DNA of 64,000 nt from Callorhinus ursinus (GCF_003265705.1 NW_020313057.1:5378107-5442106); one strand, 5' to 3'. Shown: positions 24,452-36,345, counted from the first letter of the stretch. Notes: a model not told the origin generated them from the letters alone. Program-made: numbers and translations.

Positions 24452-25375
24452 AAAGATTTGGTGGATCGCTTCTTGACCATGATCTTAAGAAAATATAAAA
24501 TGTGTGTATTTTGGGTTGTTTGAGAACCTAGACTCCCAAGATGCCCTTTTTGCCTGGGGTTTGTTATAAAAAACACTTGTTTAAGAGAGTAAGACGTTTT
24601 TTTTTCTCCCCGCAATCCACAAACACCTCACTAAGGACAGGAAATGTACGTTCAGTGAAGGAGGACTTTGTAAAAAACACAATCCATAAGAGAATGGATA
24701 AACTACTTTTTTTCTTTTGTATGGAATTAAATTGTTGGAAGGCAGCCAAGGAAGTGACACATTTCACCTCCTGTTTCTGGCTGAAACAATCCTTAGCCCA
24801 GAGTAGTTGTTCATCAGATCATTTTGGGTTGTAGGTACTGTGGGTTAATGAATTTATTTCCCAGTCAATAAATTTTAATTCTTTCATATTTCCATAAGGA
24901 AATGAGATACAGTGCCTTCCCATAGATTGTAAATCTAGTCTACTTTTTATTAAAACTAGGGGAAAAATATCCTTTGGGTCATCTATTTGAACAGTAGTTT
25001 GGCTCCTACTATGCACAGGCTGGTGTTGATTTTTCATACCTTTATTTAAGTGACTTCTCTCCAACTTAGTCAAGGCAGAGAATAAATCATATTTCTTGCA
25101 TGTTTTTCTGAATGTAATTGACTTTTCACTACCTGTCAGAGTCTTAGCCTCCTCATCTGTAAAATATAAGCATTTACTATTCTGTATACACACATATAGA
25201 GATGAAAGTACTTGTGAATAGTAAAGTGATAGAAAAATGCTAACTACTTTGTTTCCAATTCAGTTTATGGGAGTTGAATATTTTTTTCCTAAATCTAAGA
25301 CAGGATAAGTTTGTACATGTGAGAAAGCATGTCAAGCCTAAGTCAGGAAAGTGGAAAGTGAAAACAGCCAGTTGG
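24452..25375. other. No gene recognised
   Basis: AT-rich DNA. The 124-codon minus-strand frame at 24819-25193 is anonymous. A decayed MIR may lie near 25040-25170. Confidence 0.3.
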
Positions 25376-25388
25376 ATACATGGTTCTT

Positions 25389-25420
25389 TTCTTTTTTTTT
25401 AAGATTTTTAAAAATTTAAT

Positions 25421-25453
<33 letters not shown>

Positions 25454-25600
25454 CGAGCAGGGGGAGAGGCAGAGGGAGAGGGAGAAGCAAGGTCCCTGCT
25501 GAGCAGGGAGCCCGATGTGGGACTCAATCCCAGGACCCTGGGATCATGACCCAGGCCAAAGGCAGATGCTTAACCAACTGAGCCACCCAGACGTCCCTGG
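25389..25600 (-). repeat. CanSINE with target-site duplication
   Basis: Minus-strand SINE. Duplication ATACATGGTTCTT (25376-25388) and GTACATGGTTCTT (25601-25613). Confidence 0.93.
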
Positions 25601-25613
25601 GTACATGGTTCTT

Positions 25614-26470
25614 AGAGCCAGGCCAGGGGTCCAAGCTGGGAGTGACCAGCCCCTCTGTGGTGGGGGAGGTCAGAGATGCAGATTAGGTCCCATAAAGAGG
25701 GAACCAAAAGAGGTGAGGATGACCAGGGACTGAACCCAATCTAATACTAGCTGTATAAGGCAGAGGTCTTTAACTGGGATAAAGCACTCCTTGTGAAGAC
25801 TTTCGAAGGGGTACGTGTACATAGGTGTTTTAAGGGAGTCCATTTCCAGATCCTCGGCTTCATTATCTAATCTTTCCTCACTTGCTCTGTTTCAGAGCTG
25901 ACCTGTGATGGGATGGGGGATGGGGGACAGCGTCTCTTCTCCAGTCCTTTCAGGCTGGCCTTTCTTTCCCCTTTCCCAAACAAAGGCACACCCTTCAGAG
26001 CACCATGTTGCATTATCCTGGATGGGGAAAAAAACCTCTAGGGCAGCAAACAAAGGGACAATTGGAAATATTGGTGCTGGTTCCGAGAAAGCACATGACT
26101 CTGGTGGCCAAGTAGCAGACCCTCCCAGCTGGCGGTCTCCAGCTCTGCATAGCAACAGAATTGAAATCGGACCTCATTGACCTGTCTCCTGGTAAGCCAT
26201 CGCAAGTCATTTGTGATTATAGATTGCTCTGACTTGGGGCATAACTCAAAAGGAGCTCAAAGATTTGAGAGTCATTGCTCTAAAAAAAAAGTCTTCCTTT
26301 TCCATCCATTTATTTGTGAGTAAGGTTTCTCAAAGCTTCCATCTATAAAAATGAAAAATAGGAAAGAATTGATGGTGAAATTTGTCTTATTCTAGAGACT
26401 AGTAATATTACTAACAGATGACTAAACTGGGAGGAAAATATATATATGTCCAGTCCCAGAAATTAAGAGA
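25614..26470. other. No gene recognised
   Basis: Short overlapping frames (25892-26210) on both strands have no recognisable family. Confidence 0.3.
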
Positions 26471-26479
26471 TGCATTTCT

Positions 26480-26810
26480 GTCTTAGTCAATTCAGGTTAT
26501 ATATATATATAACATATAACAAAATACCACACTGGGTGGCTTATAAACAACAGAAATTTATTTCTTGCTGTTCTGGGCATTGGAAAGCTCGAGGTCAAGA
26601 TGCTGGCAGATTCTGGTATAGATGGCAACTTTTCCCTGGGTCTTCACCTTGTGGAAGGGGCAAGAGAGCCCTGTGGTGTCTCTTTATAAAGCTACTAATC
26701 CCCTCCTGATCTAATCACCCCAAAGGCCCCACCTCCTAATACCATCACGTGGGGGATTAGAATTTTAACATATGAATTGGGGGGAGACACAAACATTCAG
26801 ACCACAGGAC
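26480..26810 (-). repeat. ERVL-MaLR (MLT1/MST-like) LTR, antisense
   Basis: Plus strand reads GGTGGCTTATAAACAACAGA, AATTTATTTCTTGCTGTTCT and ACCTCCTAATACCATCACGT, the reverse complement of the LTR type at 23455-23825. A (TA)n run is embedded at 26498-26510. Confidence 0.78.
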
Positions 26811-26824
26811 TTTCCAATAAAAAT

Positions 26825-27068
26825 TTACTTAGGGCAAAACGAGTGATAGAAGGCAGATCAGTGAGTGGTTGTCTAGAGTCAGGAATAAGAGTTGAGGATT
26901 ATCTGCAGAGAAGCAAGGGGGAGATTTTGGAGTAAAGTTTTATATCTTGATTTTGATTGTGGTGTTGGTTATATAAGTGAACACAGTTGTCCAAATTTAT
27001 CAGTATGTACACCTAAAGTGGGTGAATTTTTTTGGGTGTAAATTATGTCATTAAAGCTGGGGAGAAGG
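26825..27068 (+). repeat. Ancient L1 3' end (sense)
   Basis: TATATCTTGATTTTGATTGT, GTACACCTAAAGTGGGTGAA and the end AAATTATGTCATTAAAGCTG are the classical 3' terminus of old L1 elements. A SINE inserted exactly at its tail. Confidence 0.75.
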
Positions 27069-27246
27069 GGCACCTGGGTGGCTCAGTCAGTTAAGCGTCT
27101 GCCTTCAGCTCAGGTCATGGTCCTGGGGTCCTGGGATTGAGCCCCGCATCGGGCTCCCTGCTCAGCCGGGGACCTGCTTCTCCCTCTCCCCCTGCTTTGT
27201 GCTCTCTGTCTCTCAAATAAATAAATAAAATCTTAAAAAAAAAAAA
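27069..27246 (+). repeat. CanSINE with target-site duplication
   Basis: Plus-strand SINE. Duplication TAAAGCTGGGGAGAAGG (27052-27068) and TAAAGCTGGGGAAAAGG (27247-27263). Confidence 0.94.
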
Positions 27247-27263
27247 TAAAGCTGGGGAAAAGG

Positions 27264-27638
27264 TTTACTTTTCTGTTTAATTTTCATTTATCAAATTTAT
27301 AGTATTTATGTTGTTTTGATCAATTATGTACCAGTAATCAATGTGATGGCAACTCAACACAGAAGAAATTTTTAACATTTAGAGGCTTGTGGCCATGGGA
27401 AACACAGCAAATTTTAATTTATACTTTTTCCACAAGAAGAGAGTGATCAAATAAAAGGCTGTAAAATATAAAATATATTAGGATTAAATTCTGTGGGAAG
27501 GGAAATATGGTATCAAAGGGGGAAAGAAACCATATAAAATGCCAAAGGTTAAAAAAGAGGTTGCTCAAATATTTTAAAATATGAATGAGAGTGGATTATA
27601 ACCAAACACCATGTTTCATAGATTCCATTAGATTTATT
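27264..27638. other. No gene recognised
   Basis: AT-rich, nothing identifiable. Confidence 0.3.
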
Positions 27639-27651
27639 GAAAAGAATGATA

Positions 27652-27850
27652 GGGTGCCTGGGTGGCTCAGATGGTTAAGCGTCTGCCTTTGGCTCAGGTC
27701 GTGATCCCAGGGTCCTGGGATCGAGTCCCACATCGGGCTCCTTGCTCCTCGGGAGCCTGCTTCTCCCTCTGCTTCTCTATCTCTCTCTCTCTCTCCCTCT
27801 GTCTCTCCTGAATAAATAAATAAAATCTTTAAAAAAAAATTAAAAAAAAA
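27652..27850 (+). repeat. CanSINE with target-site duplication
   Basis: Plus-strand SINE. Duplication GAAAAGAATGATA at 27639-27651 and 27851-27863. Confidence 0.94.
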
Positions 27851-27996
27851 GAAAAGAATGATATAACAGTTTCATTTTCAAATAATGAGATTTACAATAT
27901 ACTGGAAAATTCATTTTTTGCAACTAGACTTAGGATAACTTTTAAAAAAATTAACTTAAAAATGTACAAGAACAGTACATAATCTTTCAAGGTACT

Positions 27997-28065
27997 TTTA
28001 TTTTTTAAAAAAGATTTATTATTTGAGGGGGAGAGAGAGAGAGAGAGAGAGAAAGCGGGACTTGG
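27997..28065 (-). repeat. Truncated CanSINE tail
   Basis: AAAAAAGATTTATTATTTGA followed by a GA-rich block that stops at GAAAGCGGGACTTGG. Only the tail end of a minus-strand SINE is present. Confidence 0.6.
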
Positions 28066-28264
28066 AGAAAACACATGTAGACTGGTGTTCCAAGAAAGTC
28101 GGCTCTGAATAGAAGGTGAGGGAAGGGGTGAAAGCTTGAGGAGGATGCCAAGTAGAGGATTCAGCCGTGAGGCCGTGGCCAGCAGCCTTCTAACACGCTC
28201 TCTTGTCCAGCTGCTCTGGGTAACTTTCTCTCATTTCACTGGCATTTATAAAAGTGACTGTAAG

Positions 28265-28615
28265 GGTAAGTGAGTGCTAGAGAGGAACCCCCATGTCTCA
28301 GTTGCTTAACATAAGGAAGTTTTATTTCCCATGAAGGTAAAGCCCAGTTGGGTCTTCCTACTGGCTGGTCACCTTCTCCTGCAGAGATGCAGGGGCCCAA
28401 GCTCACTCCGTCTAGGTGGTCTTGCACACTCAGCTTCCTGGGCCAGGACTGGAAATGGTGCACATCATTTCTGCCCACTTTGAGCAGAACAGTTGCATGA
28501 CCACATGTCACTGCAGGGGGGCTGGAAACTGCAATGTGGCTGTGTGCGACATAAGGAGATGGGTCTGATGAATGTGCACTAGTCTCCACCACATTATTCT
28601 GCCCCTTCATTACTG
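28265..28615 (-). repeat. Possible LTR-type repeat, antisense
   Basis: The wording CAGTTGCTTAACATAAGGAA, GTTTTATTTCCCATG and later TGCAGGGGGGCTGGAAACTG recalls antisense mammalian LTR repeats. Low confidence; family not named. Confidence 0.35.
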
Positions 28616-28750
28616 TTGAGCTCCTTAGCCCACATCTTAGCCTTTTAGGACCATGGCCTCAGTTTGGACTGGTATCTTGACTGGGGTATGGCTCAGACTT
28701 CTGTCCCAACCTATTTCCGGCCTGATACTGTCAAGTCTTAAGAGTTTCTT

Positions 28751-28878
28751 TACTTTTTTTTTTTTAAAGATTTATTTATTTATTTGAGAGAGAGAGAGAA
28801 CAAGCTGGGGGAGGGGCAGAGAGAGAGAGGCAAGCAGACTCCCCGCTGAGCACCGACTGAGACTCCTAGGCGCCCCTC
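28751..28878 (-). repeat. CanSINE with internal deletion
   Basis: Minus-strand SINE of about 128 bp; the middle of the tRNA-related region is missing (jump from CCGCTGAGC to ACCGACTGAG). Duplication AGAGTTTCTT at 28741-28750 and 28879-28888. Confidence 0.9.
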
Positions 28879-28888
28879 AGAGTTTCTT

Positions 28889-29451
28889 GTAGAGACTATA
28901 AGGGGATCATCTCTGCTTGTAAATCAAGTCACAAAACCCCTAAGTTCTTGGCCTGGGAAGTATCAGAGGGAAAGGCTTATGGAGTTGGGGTGTGATAGGC
29001 AGCAGGACCAAATAACCTTCCATGAAACGCGCATTTCACTTTTTCCTTGGGGTTCTCTGCTGTGATGACCGTTGTTGGCACCATGGCCGTAGGAACTTTC
29101 TCCAAGAACATCCCACACCTGGCATAAACAAAACCCATCCTCACACAGCTGGGACAAGATGGCATTTTCAAAAAGACTTTGCCAAATTTGAAGGGAGGGC
29201 AAATGGAAATAAATAAAGGTATTGTGGGTAAACCAGAGGTCACTGGTCACTCGCAGCTGTGGAATGACTGCCCACCCTCTAGTAAGTGCTGCCCCTCATG
29301 AGCAGCAGACTTCTCAGTGTGGACTATTGGGTTTGGCCTGACTCTAGACACTCTTCTCTTCTTTGATATTTGACTCTTGTACACTATTGTATCAGGTTGG
29401 CTTACTGAGGAATCATCTTGTTAGTTTTGGTGCCCAGGATTAATTTAAAAT
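28889..29451. other. No gene recognised
   Basis: Overlapping anonymous frames at 28963-29250 on both strands, no recognised protein. Confidence 0.3.
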
Positions 29452-29469
29452 GAAAGTATAAAATTTTTT

Positions 29470-29675
29470 TTAAAGATTTTATTTATTTGAGAGAGAGAGA
29501 GACAAATATAGTGTCAGAGAGTATGATGGAGATGAATGAGCATGGGCGGGGAGGAGAGGAAGAAGCAGGCTCCCCGCTGGGGAGGGAGCCCCATGCAGGG
29601 CTCGATCCCAGGCCTCTGGGATCGTGACCTGAGCCAAAGGCAGACGCTTAGCCGACTGAGCCACCCAGGTGCCCC
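29470..29675 (-). repeat. CanSINE with target-site duplication
   Basis: Minus-strand SINE. Duplication GAAAGTATAAAATTTTTT (29452-29469) and GAAAATGTAAAGTTTTTA (29676-29693), imperfect. Confidence 0.92.
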
Positions 29676-30026
29676 GAAAATGTAAAGTTTTTAATAGTTC
29701 AAATTCTTTTGTTTCTCATTCAATATGCTTTTTTTTGGGGGGGGGGTAAGAATTTCCCTGAAGAGCCTAATAGCAATGAGAAAATTTTTGGAGAACACAG
29801 AACCTGAGTTAAAGGGAGTTTAAGGGCTTTTAATGATGGTTCATCCAGGCTATGATAGGATTTGGAAAATCATCTCCATAAAACTATGTGGTACACCTTT
29901 TTCTTGCCAAAATATTCCCATAGTTGTAGCATTTCCCTTTGATGGGGAAGGTTGAATGACAGATTCTTGCCATTTGATTCCTTTTTTTTTCAAGAATTCA
30001 TATATATATATGTATATATATATATA

Positions 30027-30150
30027 TTTTAAGTAGCCTCTACACCCAGGGTGGAGCCCAGTGCAGGGCTTGAGCTCATGACCCTGAGATCAAGACCTGA
30101 GCTGAGATCAAGAGTCAAATGCTTAACGAACTGAGCCACCCAGGTGCCCC
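30027..30150 (-). repeat. Older short tRNA-Lys-like CanSINE
   Basis: Minus-strand element without a CT block, preceded by (TA)n at 29999-30026; plus strand ends GAGCCACCCAGGTGCCCC. Confidence 0.85.
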
Positions 30151-31206
30151 TAGACATCTACCTTTATATTTTGAGGAATTGTTTTCTATCCTGTGTTAAG
30201 TTGGTTAACTTCAGATTCATTATATTTAATCAAATGGAGGATTAGGACATAGTCTAAATTTTGTAGTAGTGCTTTGGGTAAGTGATTAATATCTCCAGAT
30301 AGCTAATCTTATTTTGAATTTTTCTTTTTAATTTTCTTATTGAGCCATAACTGACAAAAAATAAAATCGCCCCTTTTAAAGTGAACAATTTAGAGGGTTT
30401 TTTTTAGTATATTCATAAGGCTGTGCGACCATTGCTACTGTCTAATCCCAGGACATTTTGATCACTTGAAAAAGAAACCACGTTCAGTTAGTAGTCACTC
30501 TTCATGCCCCTGCCCCTAGCCCCTGGCAACTACTTACTTTCTGTCTTTATGGATTTGCCTATCCTATATATTTCATATAAATGGAATTATATAATAGGTG
30601 GCCTTTTGCATTTCGCTTCTTTCAATTCTCATAACGTTTTAGGTTTATGTTGCAGCATGTATCATGGATCATTACTTCCTTCCTTTTTGTGGCTGGATAA
30701 CATTCCATTATATGGATAGACCACATTTTGATTATTGATTCATCAATTGATGGACATTTGGGTCGTTTTGACTTTTAGGCTATTATGAATTATGCCGCTA
30801 TGAACATCCACGTACAAATTTTTACGTGAACCTTTGTTCTCAACTCTCTTGGGTATACATCTAGGAGTAGAACCGCTGGGTGTTTAACTTTTTGAGGAAC
30901 TTTCAGAATGTTTTCCAAAGTAGCTGCATCATTTCTCATTTCCACCAGCAATGCACAGAGGTTCCAGTTTCTCCACAGCCTTGCCAACATTTGTTATTTT
31001 TGTTGTTTTGATTGTGGCTTTAATGTGTATTTCCCTAATGGCTTAGGATTTTGAGCATCTTTTCCTGTGCTTTTTGACCATGTTGGCCACAGGATAAATG
31101 TCTATATGAGTATTCTGCCCTTTTATTTTTTTTTGTATTTTGCTCATTTTGTCTTTAAAGAAAAAAAAGTTGTTTTTAAAATTGTGGTTGTAAGAGTTCT
31201 TTACAT

Positions 31207-31610
31207 GGGGGCGCCTGGGTGGCTCAATTGGTTAAGTGTCTGCCTTCCTTTGGCTCAGGTCATGATCTCAGGGTGCTGGGATCAAGCCCCGCATCAGGCT
31301 CAGTGGGAAGTCTTCTTCCCCCTTTGCCTCTCCCTCTGCCCCCCACTCATGCTCATTCTTTTTTTTTTTTTTAAAGATTTATTCATTTGAGAGAGCGAGA
31401 ATGAGAGAGAGAGTACATGAGAGGGGAGAGGGTCAGAGGGAGAAGCAGGCTCCTCGCTGAGCAGGGAGCCCGATGCGGGACTCAATCCTGGGACTCCAGG
31501 ATCATGACCTGAGCCGAAGGCAGTCGCTTAACCAACTGAGCCACCCAGGCGCCCCCACTCATGCTCATTCTAGCTCTCTCTCAAATAAATGGATAAAATC
31601 TTTAAAAAAG
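31207..31610 (+). repeat. CanSINE split by an inner SINE
   Basis: Outer plus-strand SINE (GGGGGCGCCTGGGTGGCTCA) flanked by GAGTTCTTTACAT (31194-31206) and GAGTTCTTTATAT (31611-31623). Its CT-rich part is interrupted at 31360-31555. Confidence 0.94.
31360..31555 (-). repeat. Inner CanSINE (nested)
   Basis: Minus-strand SINE with a perfect 16-bp duplication CACTCATGCTCATTCT at 31344-31359 and 31556-31571, inside the outer SINE. Its wording is close to the SINE at 1-184. Confidence 0.96.
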
Positions 31611-31685
31611 GAGTTCTTTATATATATTTTTTATAATAGTAAGTTTTCTATTTCCTTGTTCATCTTCTGTCTAGCTGTCACTATT

Positions 31686-31879
31686 TTTTAAAGATTTTTA
31701 AAAAATTTATTCATTTGAGAGAGAGAGTGAGAGAGCACAAGCAGGTGGAGAGGCAGAGGGAGAGGGAGAAGCAGACTTCCCACTGACCTGAGAGCCTGAT
31801 GTGGGGCTAGATGCCAGGACCCTGAGATTGACCTGAGCTGAAGGCAGAGGCTTAACCGACTGAGCCACCCAGGTGCCCC
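31686..31879 (-). repeat. CanSINE with target-site duplication
   Basis: Minus-strand SINE. Duplication TAGCTGTCACTATT (31672-31685) and TAGTTGTCACTATT (31880-31893). Confidence 0.93.
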
Positions 31880-32216
31880 TAGTTGTCACTATTAAAAATG
31901 GAGTACTGAAGTCTCCAACTATCATTATTGAGTTGTCTGTTTCTCCTCTGATTTCTGACAGCTTTTGCATCATGTATTTTAGGGTTCCATTGTTTGGTGC
32001 ATATATATTTATAATTATTATATCTTCTTAATGGATTGACGCTTTTAACATTATAAAAGATCCTCCTTTGCTGCAAGTAACAATTGATTTAAAATCTATT
32101 TTGTCAGATATCAGTATAGCCACTACAGCTTTCTTTGGGTTACTATTTGCATGGTATGTTTTTCCATTCTTTTACTTGAAACCTATTTGTATCTTTGCAT
32201 CTAAAAGGTGTGTCTC

Positions 32217-32417
32217 AGGGGGCCTGGGTGGCCCAGTCAGTTGAGGGTCTGCCTTCGGCTCAGGTCATGATCCCGGGGTCCTGGGATCGAGTCCCACATC
32301 GGGCTCCCTGCTCGGTGGGAGGCCTGTTTCTCCCTCTCTCACTCCTCCTGCTTGTGTTCCCTCTCTCGCATTCTCTTTCTCTGTCAAATAAATAAAATAT
32401 TTAAAAAATAAATAAAT
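32217..32417 (+). repeat. CanSINE with target-site duplication
   Basis: Plus-strand SINE. Duplication AAAAGGTGTGTCTC (32203-32216) and AAAAGGAGTGTCTC (32418-32431). Confidence 0.93.
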
Positions 32418-33879
32418 AAAAGGAGTGTCTCTTGCAGACAGCACATAGTTGGATCATGTGTTTTTATCCATCCTCCCAGTCTTTGCCACCCTTTAAATGG
32501 AATGTTTAATCCATTTACATTTAATGTAATTATTGGTAAGGTAAGATGTGCATCTGCCATTTTGCTATTTTCTTTCTCTATGTCTTTTAACTTTTGTATT
32601 CCTCTATTCCTGTGACTGCCTTCTTTTTAAAGATATTTTCTAGAGTAGAACTTAAATTCCCTTGTCATTATGTTTTTAAAGTTACTTTCTTAATGCTTGA
32701 TCAGTGAATTTTAATTAAATTTTTAGTTTATAACAAACTAGGTTCAAATTAATACCAAATTGATTTCGATAGTATATAAAAATCTTTACTCTTATGTATC
32801 TCTATTCCTTTCCCCTCCTTTGTGTTATTATTTTCATACAAATTCCATCTTAATATTTTACATTCCCATCCACACAAATTTAGAATTATTAGTTTATGTG
32901 GTTGCCTTTTAGATCAGGTGGGAGGAAAAAGTTACAAACAAAATATACATTTATGCTGTCTATGTGTTCTGCCCATTTAGTGATTTTTGTTGATGCTCTT
33001 TATTCATGTGGATATAAGTTACTATCTTGTGTCCTTCCATTTCAGCCTTCCTTTAGAATTTCTTGTATTTCAGGTGTGCTGGTAACAAATTCCCTCAGTT
33101 TTTGTTTATCTACTAATGTCTTTATTTCTCCTTCATTTTTGAAAAATAATTTTCTGGCTATAGAAATCTTGGTTGATAGTTTTCTCTTTCAACAACTTTG
33201 AGTACATCGTCCCATTACCTTCTGGCCTCCTTGGTTCTAACGAAATTCAGCTGTTTATCTTATTGAGGATCACTTGTATATGATAAGTTACTTCTCTCTT
33301 GCTGCTTTCACAATTCTCTCTCTGTCTTTGTATTTTCAACAGTTTGATTATATTGTGTCTAGATGTGGATCTCTTTGAATTTACCCTACTTCGACCTCTT
33401 GGATAATAATTTCTTGGATGTGTAGATTAATGTTTTTCTTCACATTTGGGAAGTTTTGGGTCAATAGTTCTTCAAATATTCTTTCTCCTTGTTCTTTCTC
33501 TGTGACTGTCATTATAGTATATCGCTATGCTTGATGAGGTCCTACAGTTCTCTGAAGTTGTAAATAGATTCAATTTTCTTTATTTTTTTCTTTTTCTCAG
33601 ACTTGATACTCTCAATTGATCTATCTTCAAGTTTGTTGATTCTTTCTTCCATCTGATCAAAACTTCTATTGAGCCTCTTTATAGTGAATTGTTTTATTTC
33701 TATTATTGCACTTTTCAATTCTAGAACTTCTATTTGGTTCTTCTTTGTAAGATAAGATAAGAATGTGAGAAGGTAAGGTAAGAATGTGAGAACTTACAGC
33801 AACTGAATTTCTAATTTAGTAAGGTTAAAATATCAAATGGGTGGGAATAGATAAGATGCTTTGAAAACAACCACATTTG

Positions 33880-34500
33880 ATAATAATTTATTCACGTATT
33901 CTTTATCATCAGAAATCTAATGACAAAGCATCACACAGATCTAAATTGAAGGATCTTTCTACAAAATAACAAGCCTATAGTCTTCACAAGTTTCACTGTT
34001 ACAAAAGGCAAAAGAAGGCCAAGCAACTATTCCAAATTAAAAAGACTGAGGAGACATATCTACAAGGCACAGTGTGTGATGATGGACTGCATCTCATGTT
34101 AGGAAAAAATTTTACTATAAGAGACATTGGGATCATTGACAAGATTTGAATATGAAATATATATTCATCAGCATGTCAACTCTCTTGTTTTTGATCATTG
34201 TCCTGTGGTTATGTTATAGCATGTCCTTATTCTTGGAAAGTACATGTTTAAGTATTTGAAAGTAAAGGAGCATGATGTTTACATATTATTCTCAAATGGT
34301 TCAGAATGTGTGTGTGTGTATGTGTGTGTGTGAGAGAGAGAGAGAGGGAGAGAGAGAGCATGAGCACAAATGTAAAATGTTAATAATGGTAAACCTGACT
34401 AAAGCATATATGGAAGTTCTCTGTACTTTTTTTTTTTTTGCAAATTTTCTATATATTTGAGATTTTATCAAAACCAAAAGTCAAAAAAATAATTTTTATA
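33880..34500 (+). repeat. Ancient L1 3' UTR fragment (sense)
   Basis: Includes GACTGAGGAGACATATCTAC, TTATTCTTGGAAAGTACATG and the end TTTTATCAAAACCAAAAGTC, with a (GT)n(GA)n microsatellite at 34305-34358 at the same relative place as in the copy at 17.5-18.5 kb. Confidence 0.6.
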
Positions 34501-34904
34501 GAGGACCTATGTTATGCCAGACATTGTTGTAATTATTGAGACACAGCAGTTTACAAAAGAAAACTTCTTGCCATCAGGCAGTTTATATCCTAATGGGGGA
34601 GACAGAATGAACTAAAGAAGTAAATGATATTGTATATTGGATGGTGATGAATGAAATGAAGACAAATAAGCAAGGTAGAAGGATAAGAAATTCCAGAGTG
34701 AGGTATTTACAATTTTAAATAGATGGTGGGTTGGACACCTCTTCTGTCTTCAAATCTCTTGAATGCAGACTCTGATGCAGGTACAACCTGGTAGCACCAC
34801 CTGCCTTTTGTTTCCCAGTCAAGGGCTGCTCTGTTGTTGACAAGGTGTGGGACACAACTCTCAGTGCCCAGTCCTGTGCATGCATGACCCAAATTGCAGG
34901 TTAC

Positions 34905-35635
34905 TTAATGCCCTTCGTTGGTTTGCAAACTCAGCCCCATATGTGCAGGGCAAGAAGATACCAAATAAAGAGGCAGGCTATTCCAGATTGGTAGGTGGCA
35001 GGTTTAATAAGTAAGGGAACTTACCTATGTGGCTGTCTTGGATGGAGGCAAGATGAGTAGACCTCCACACCTGCCTGCCAAATTTTAAAGGCCTACAGAG
35101 GCCTTCACTGGGTTTAGTCACACATAACATCCAGATGGTCTCAACAACACCTTACTCTCTCAAGTCTGTGTCTTTGAAAGAGCTCCCACTATGGGAACTG
35201 TAGGCAGAGTGTGCTTTTTAAGGACGGGGGGCGGGGGGTGAGGACCTCTGACTGCCCAGGTCCAGCTTGAGGTTCAACCAGTGGTTCTGTCCTCTAGATT
35301 ACTTTCCCCAACACCCCCTGGGGCTAACCTCTGACCAATGTGGAACAGGAGCTGACAGATACATGCTTCCTCCTTTCTCTTCTACCTGCCCCCATAAATG
35401 AAAGCTCCTAAGGGACCTGTTGAAAGACTTCTCAGTTGGTCCTGTAGGACTGAATGACCAGTCACCAATTTTGTAATGCTACTTTGCATCCTTGTGTTGT
35501 TCATCTGCCCTGCTTGGCCCCCTTCCCTCTGTCTTCTGATCCCTGAAATCACAATCCCCAATAAAATACACACAAGCATCTTTCTCAGATTCTGTTTTTT
35601 TGGGGGGAATCTAAGCTAAGATCGTAGCAGGAAAG
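34905..35635 (+). repeat. Possible LTR of an old endogenous retrovirus
   Basis: The right end has an R/U5-like layout: AATAAA at 35560-35565, then CTTTCTCAGATTCTG, then TTTTTTTGGGGGGAATCTAA. Upstream are GC-richer promoter-like blocks. No internal retroviral genes and no second LTR are seen, so it would be a solitary LTR. Start not defined. Confidence 0.35.
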
Positions 35636-35689
35636 GGCCCACTGAGAAGATACCTTCTTAAATGGGAATTCATCAAACATTTAAAACAA

Positions 35690-35855
35690 TTCAGTGATAC
35701 AGGTTCTATTACTATCACCTCTTATTTCATTGTTGAGGAAACTGGGGTTTGGGGTGATGATGCAGCTAGCCCAAGATCACACAGTATAGAAGAGGGGGAA
35801 CCCAGTTAGTCTGTCCCCTGGCTCACTCTCATTCTGCCACCTCTTTTCTCCCACC
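35690..35855 (-). repeat. MIR SINE, antisense
   Basis: Plus strand reads TTGAGGAAACTGGGGTTTGG, then CCAAGATCACACAGTATAGA, standard reversed MIR. Confidence 0.7.
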
Positions 35856-35989
35856 ATATTTATTACTGCCATTTTGAAAGTTCCAGTTTTACCAATGAAG
35901 TCGACAGGAACCTAAGAAAGAGTTCTTTTATGTCAGGATTTCAAGGTTAAGGGAAAATTTATAATGAGGATCAGGGTGTTAGTAATAAT

Positions 35990-36345
35990 CTTACTGTGTT
36001 AGTTAGGATAGGTTAGACTTAGCTGCACTAACAGACAACTCCGAAATTTCAGTGGCTGCCAGCAAGATCTCATTTTTGTTCATGTTATATTTTTATGGCA
36101 GGACAACTAGGGGTTTCCACTCTGCACTGTTTTGTAATCCAGGCTAATGTAGCAGCTACCATCTGGAGCATTGCTGGTTGCTGTAGCAAAGGGAAAGAGT
36201 GCTCTGGAGGGTCTTTCTTGCACCAGCAATGAAAGGTTCTGCATGGAAGTTACATATCACATTCTGTTTTCAATTCGTTAGCCGGCATGACTGTACCCAA
36301 CCCAGTGGGGCCAGGATGCAGTCCTACTCTGTGTTCAGAAATATT
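35990..36345 (-). repeat. Possible MLT1-type LTR, antisense
   Basis: Wording such as AGCTGCACTAACAGACAACT and AAATTTCAGTGGCTGCCAGC suggests an antisense LTR-type repeat; decayed, family uncertain. Confidence 0.35.

Larger units (their letters stand above)
30320..33760 (-). repeat. Old L1, antisense, internally deleted and invaded by SINEs
   Basis: From left to right on the plus strand: L1 3' UTR (TTATTGAGCCATAACTGAC near 30340, CATTCCATTATATGGATAGA near 30701), end of ORF2 (30780-31200), then after 31611 an abrupt switch to the ORF2 start and endonuclease region (GAAGTCTCCAACTATCATTA near 31908), and ORF1 (33030-33750). Most of the reverse transcriptase region is missing. Three SINE insertions sit at 31207-31610 (itself holding a second SINE), 31686-31879 and 32217-32417. 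No usable open frame. Confidence 0.8.

Noticed and set aside
28963..29250. Overlapping open frames on both strands suggesting a small gene
   Set aside because: Neither translation resembles a known protein and there is no promoter, polyadenylation or splice support.
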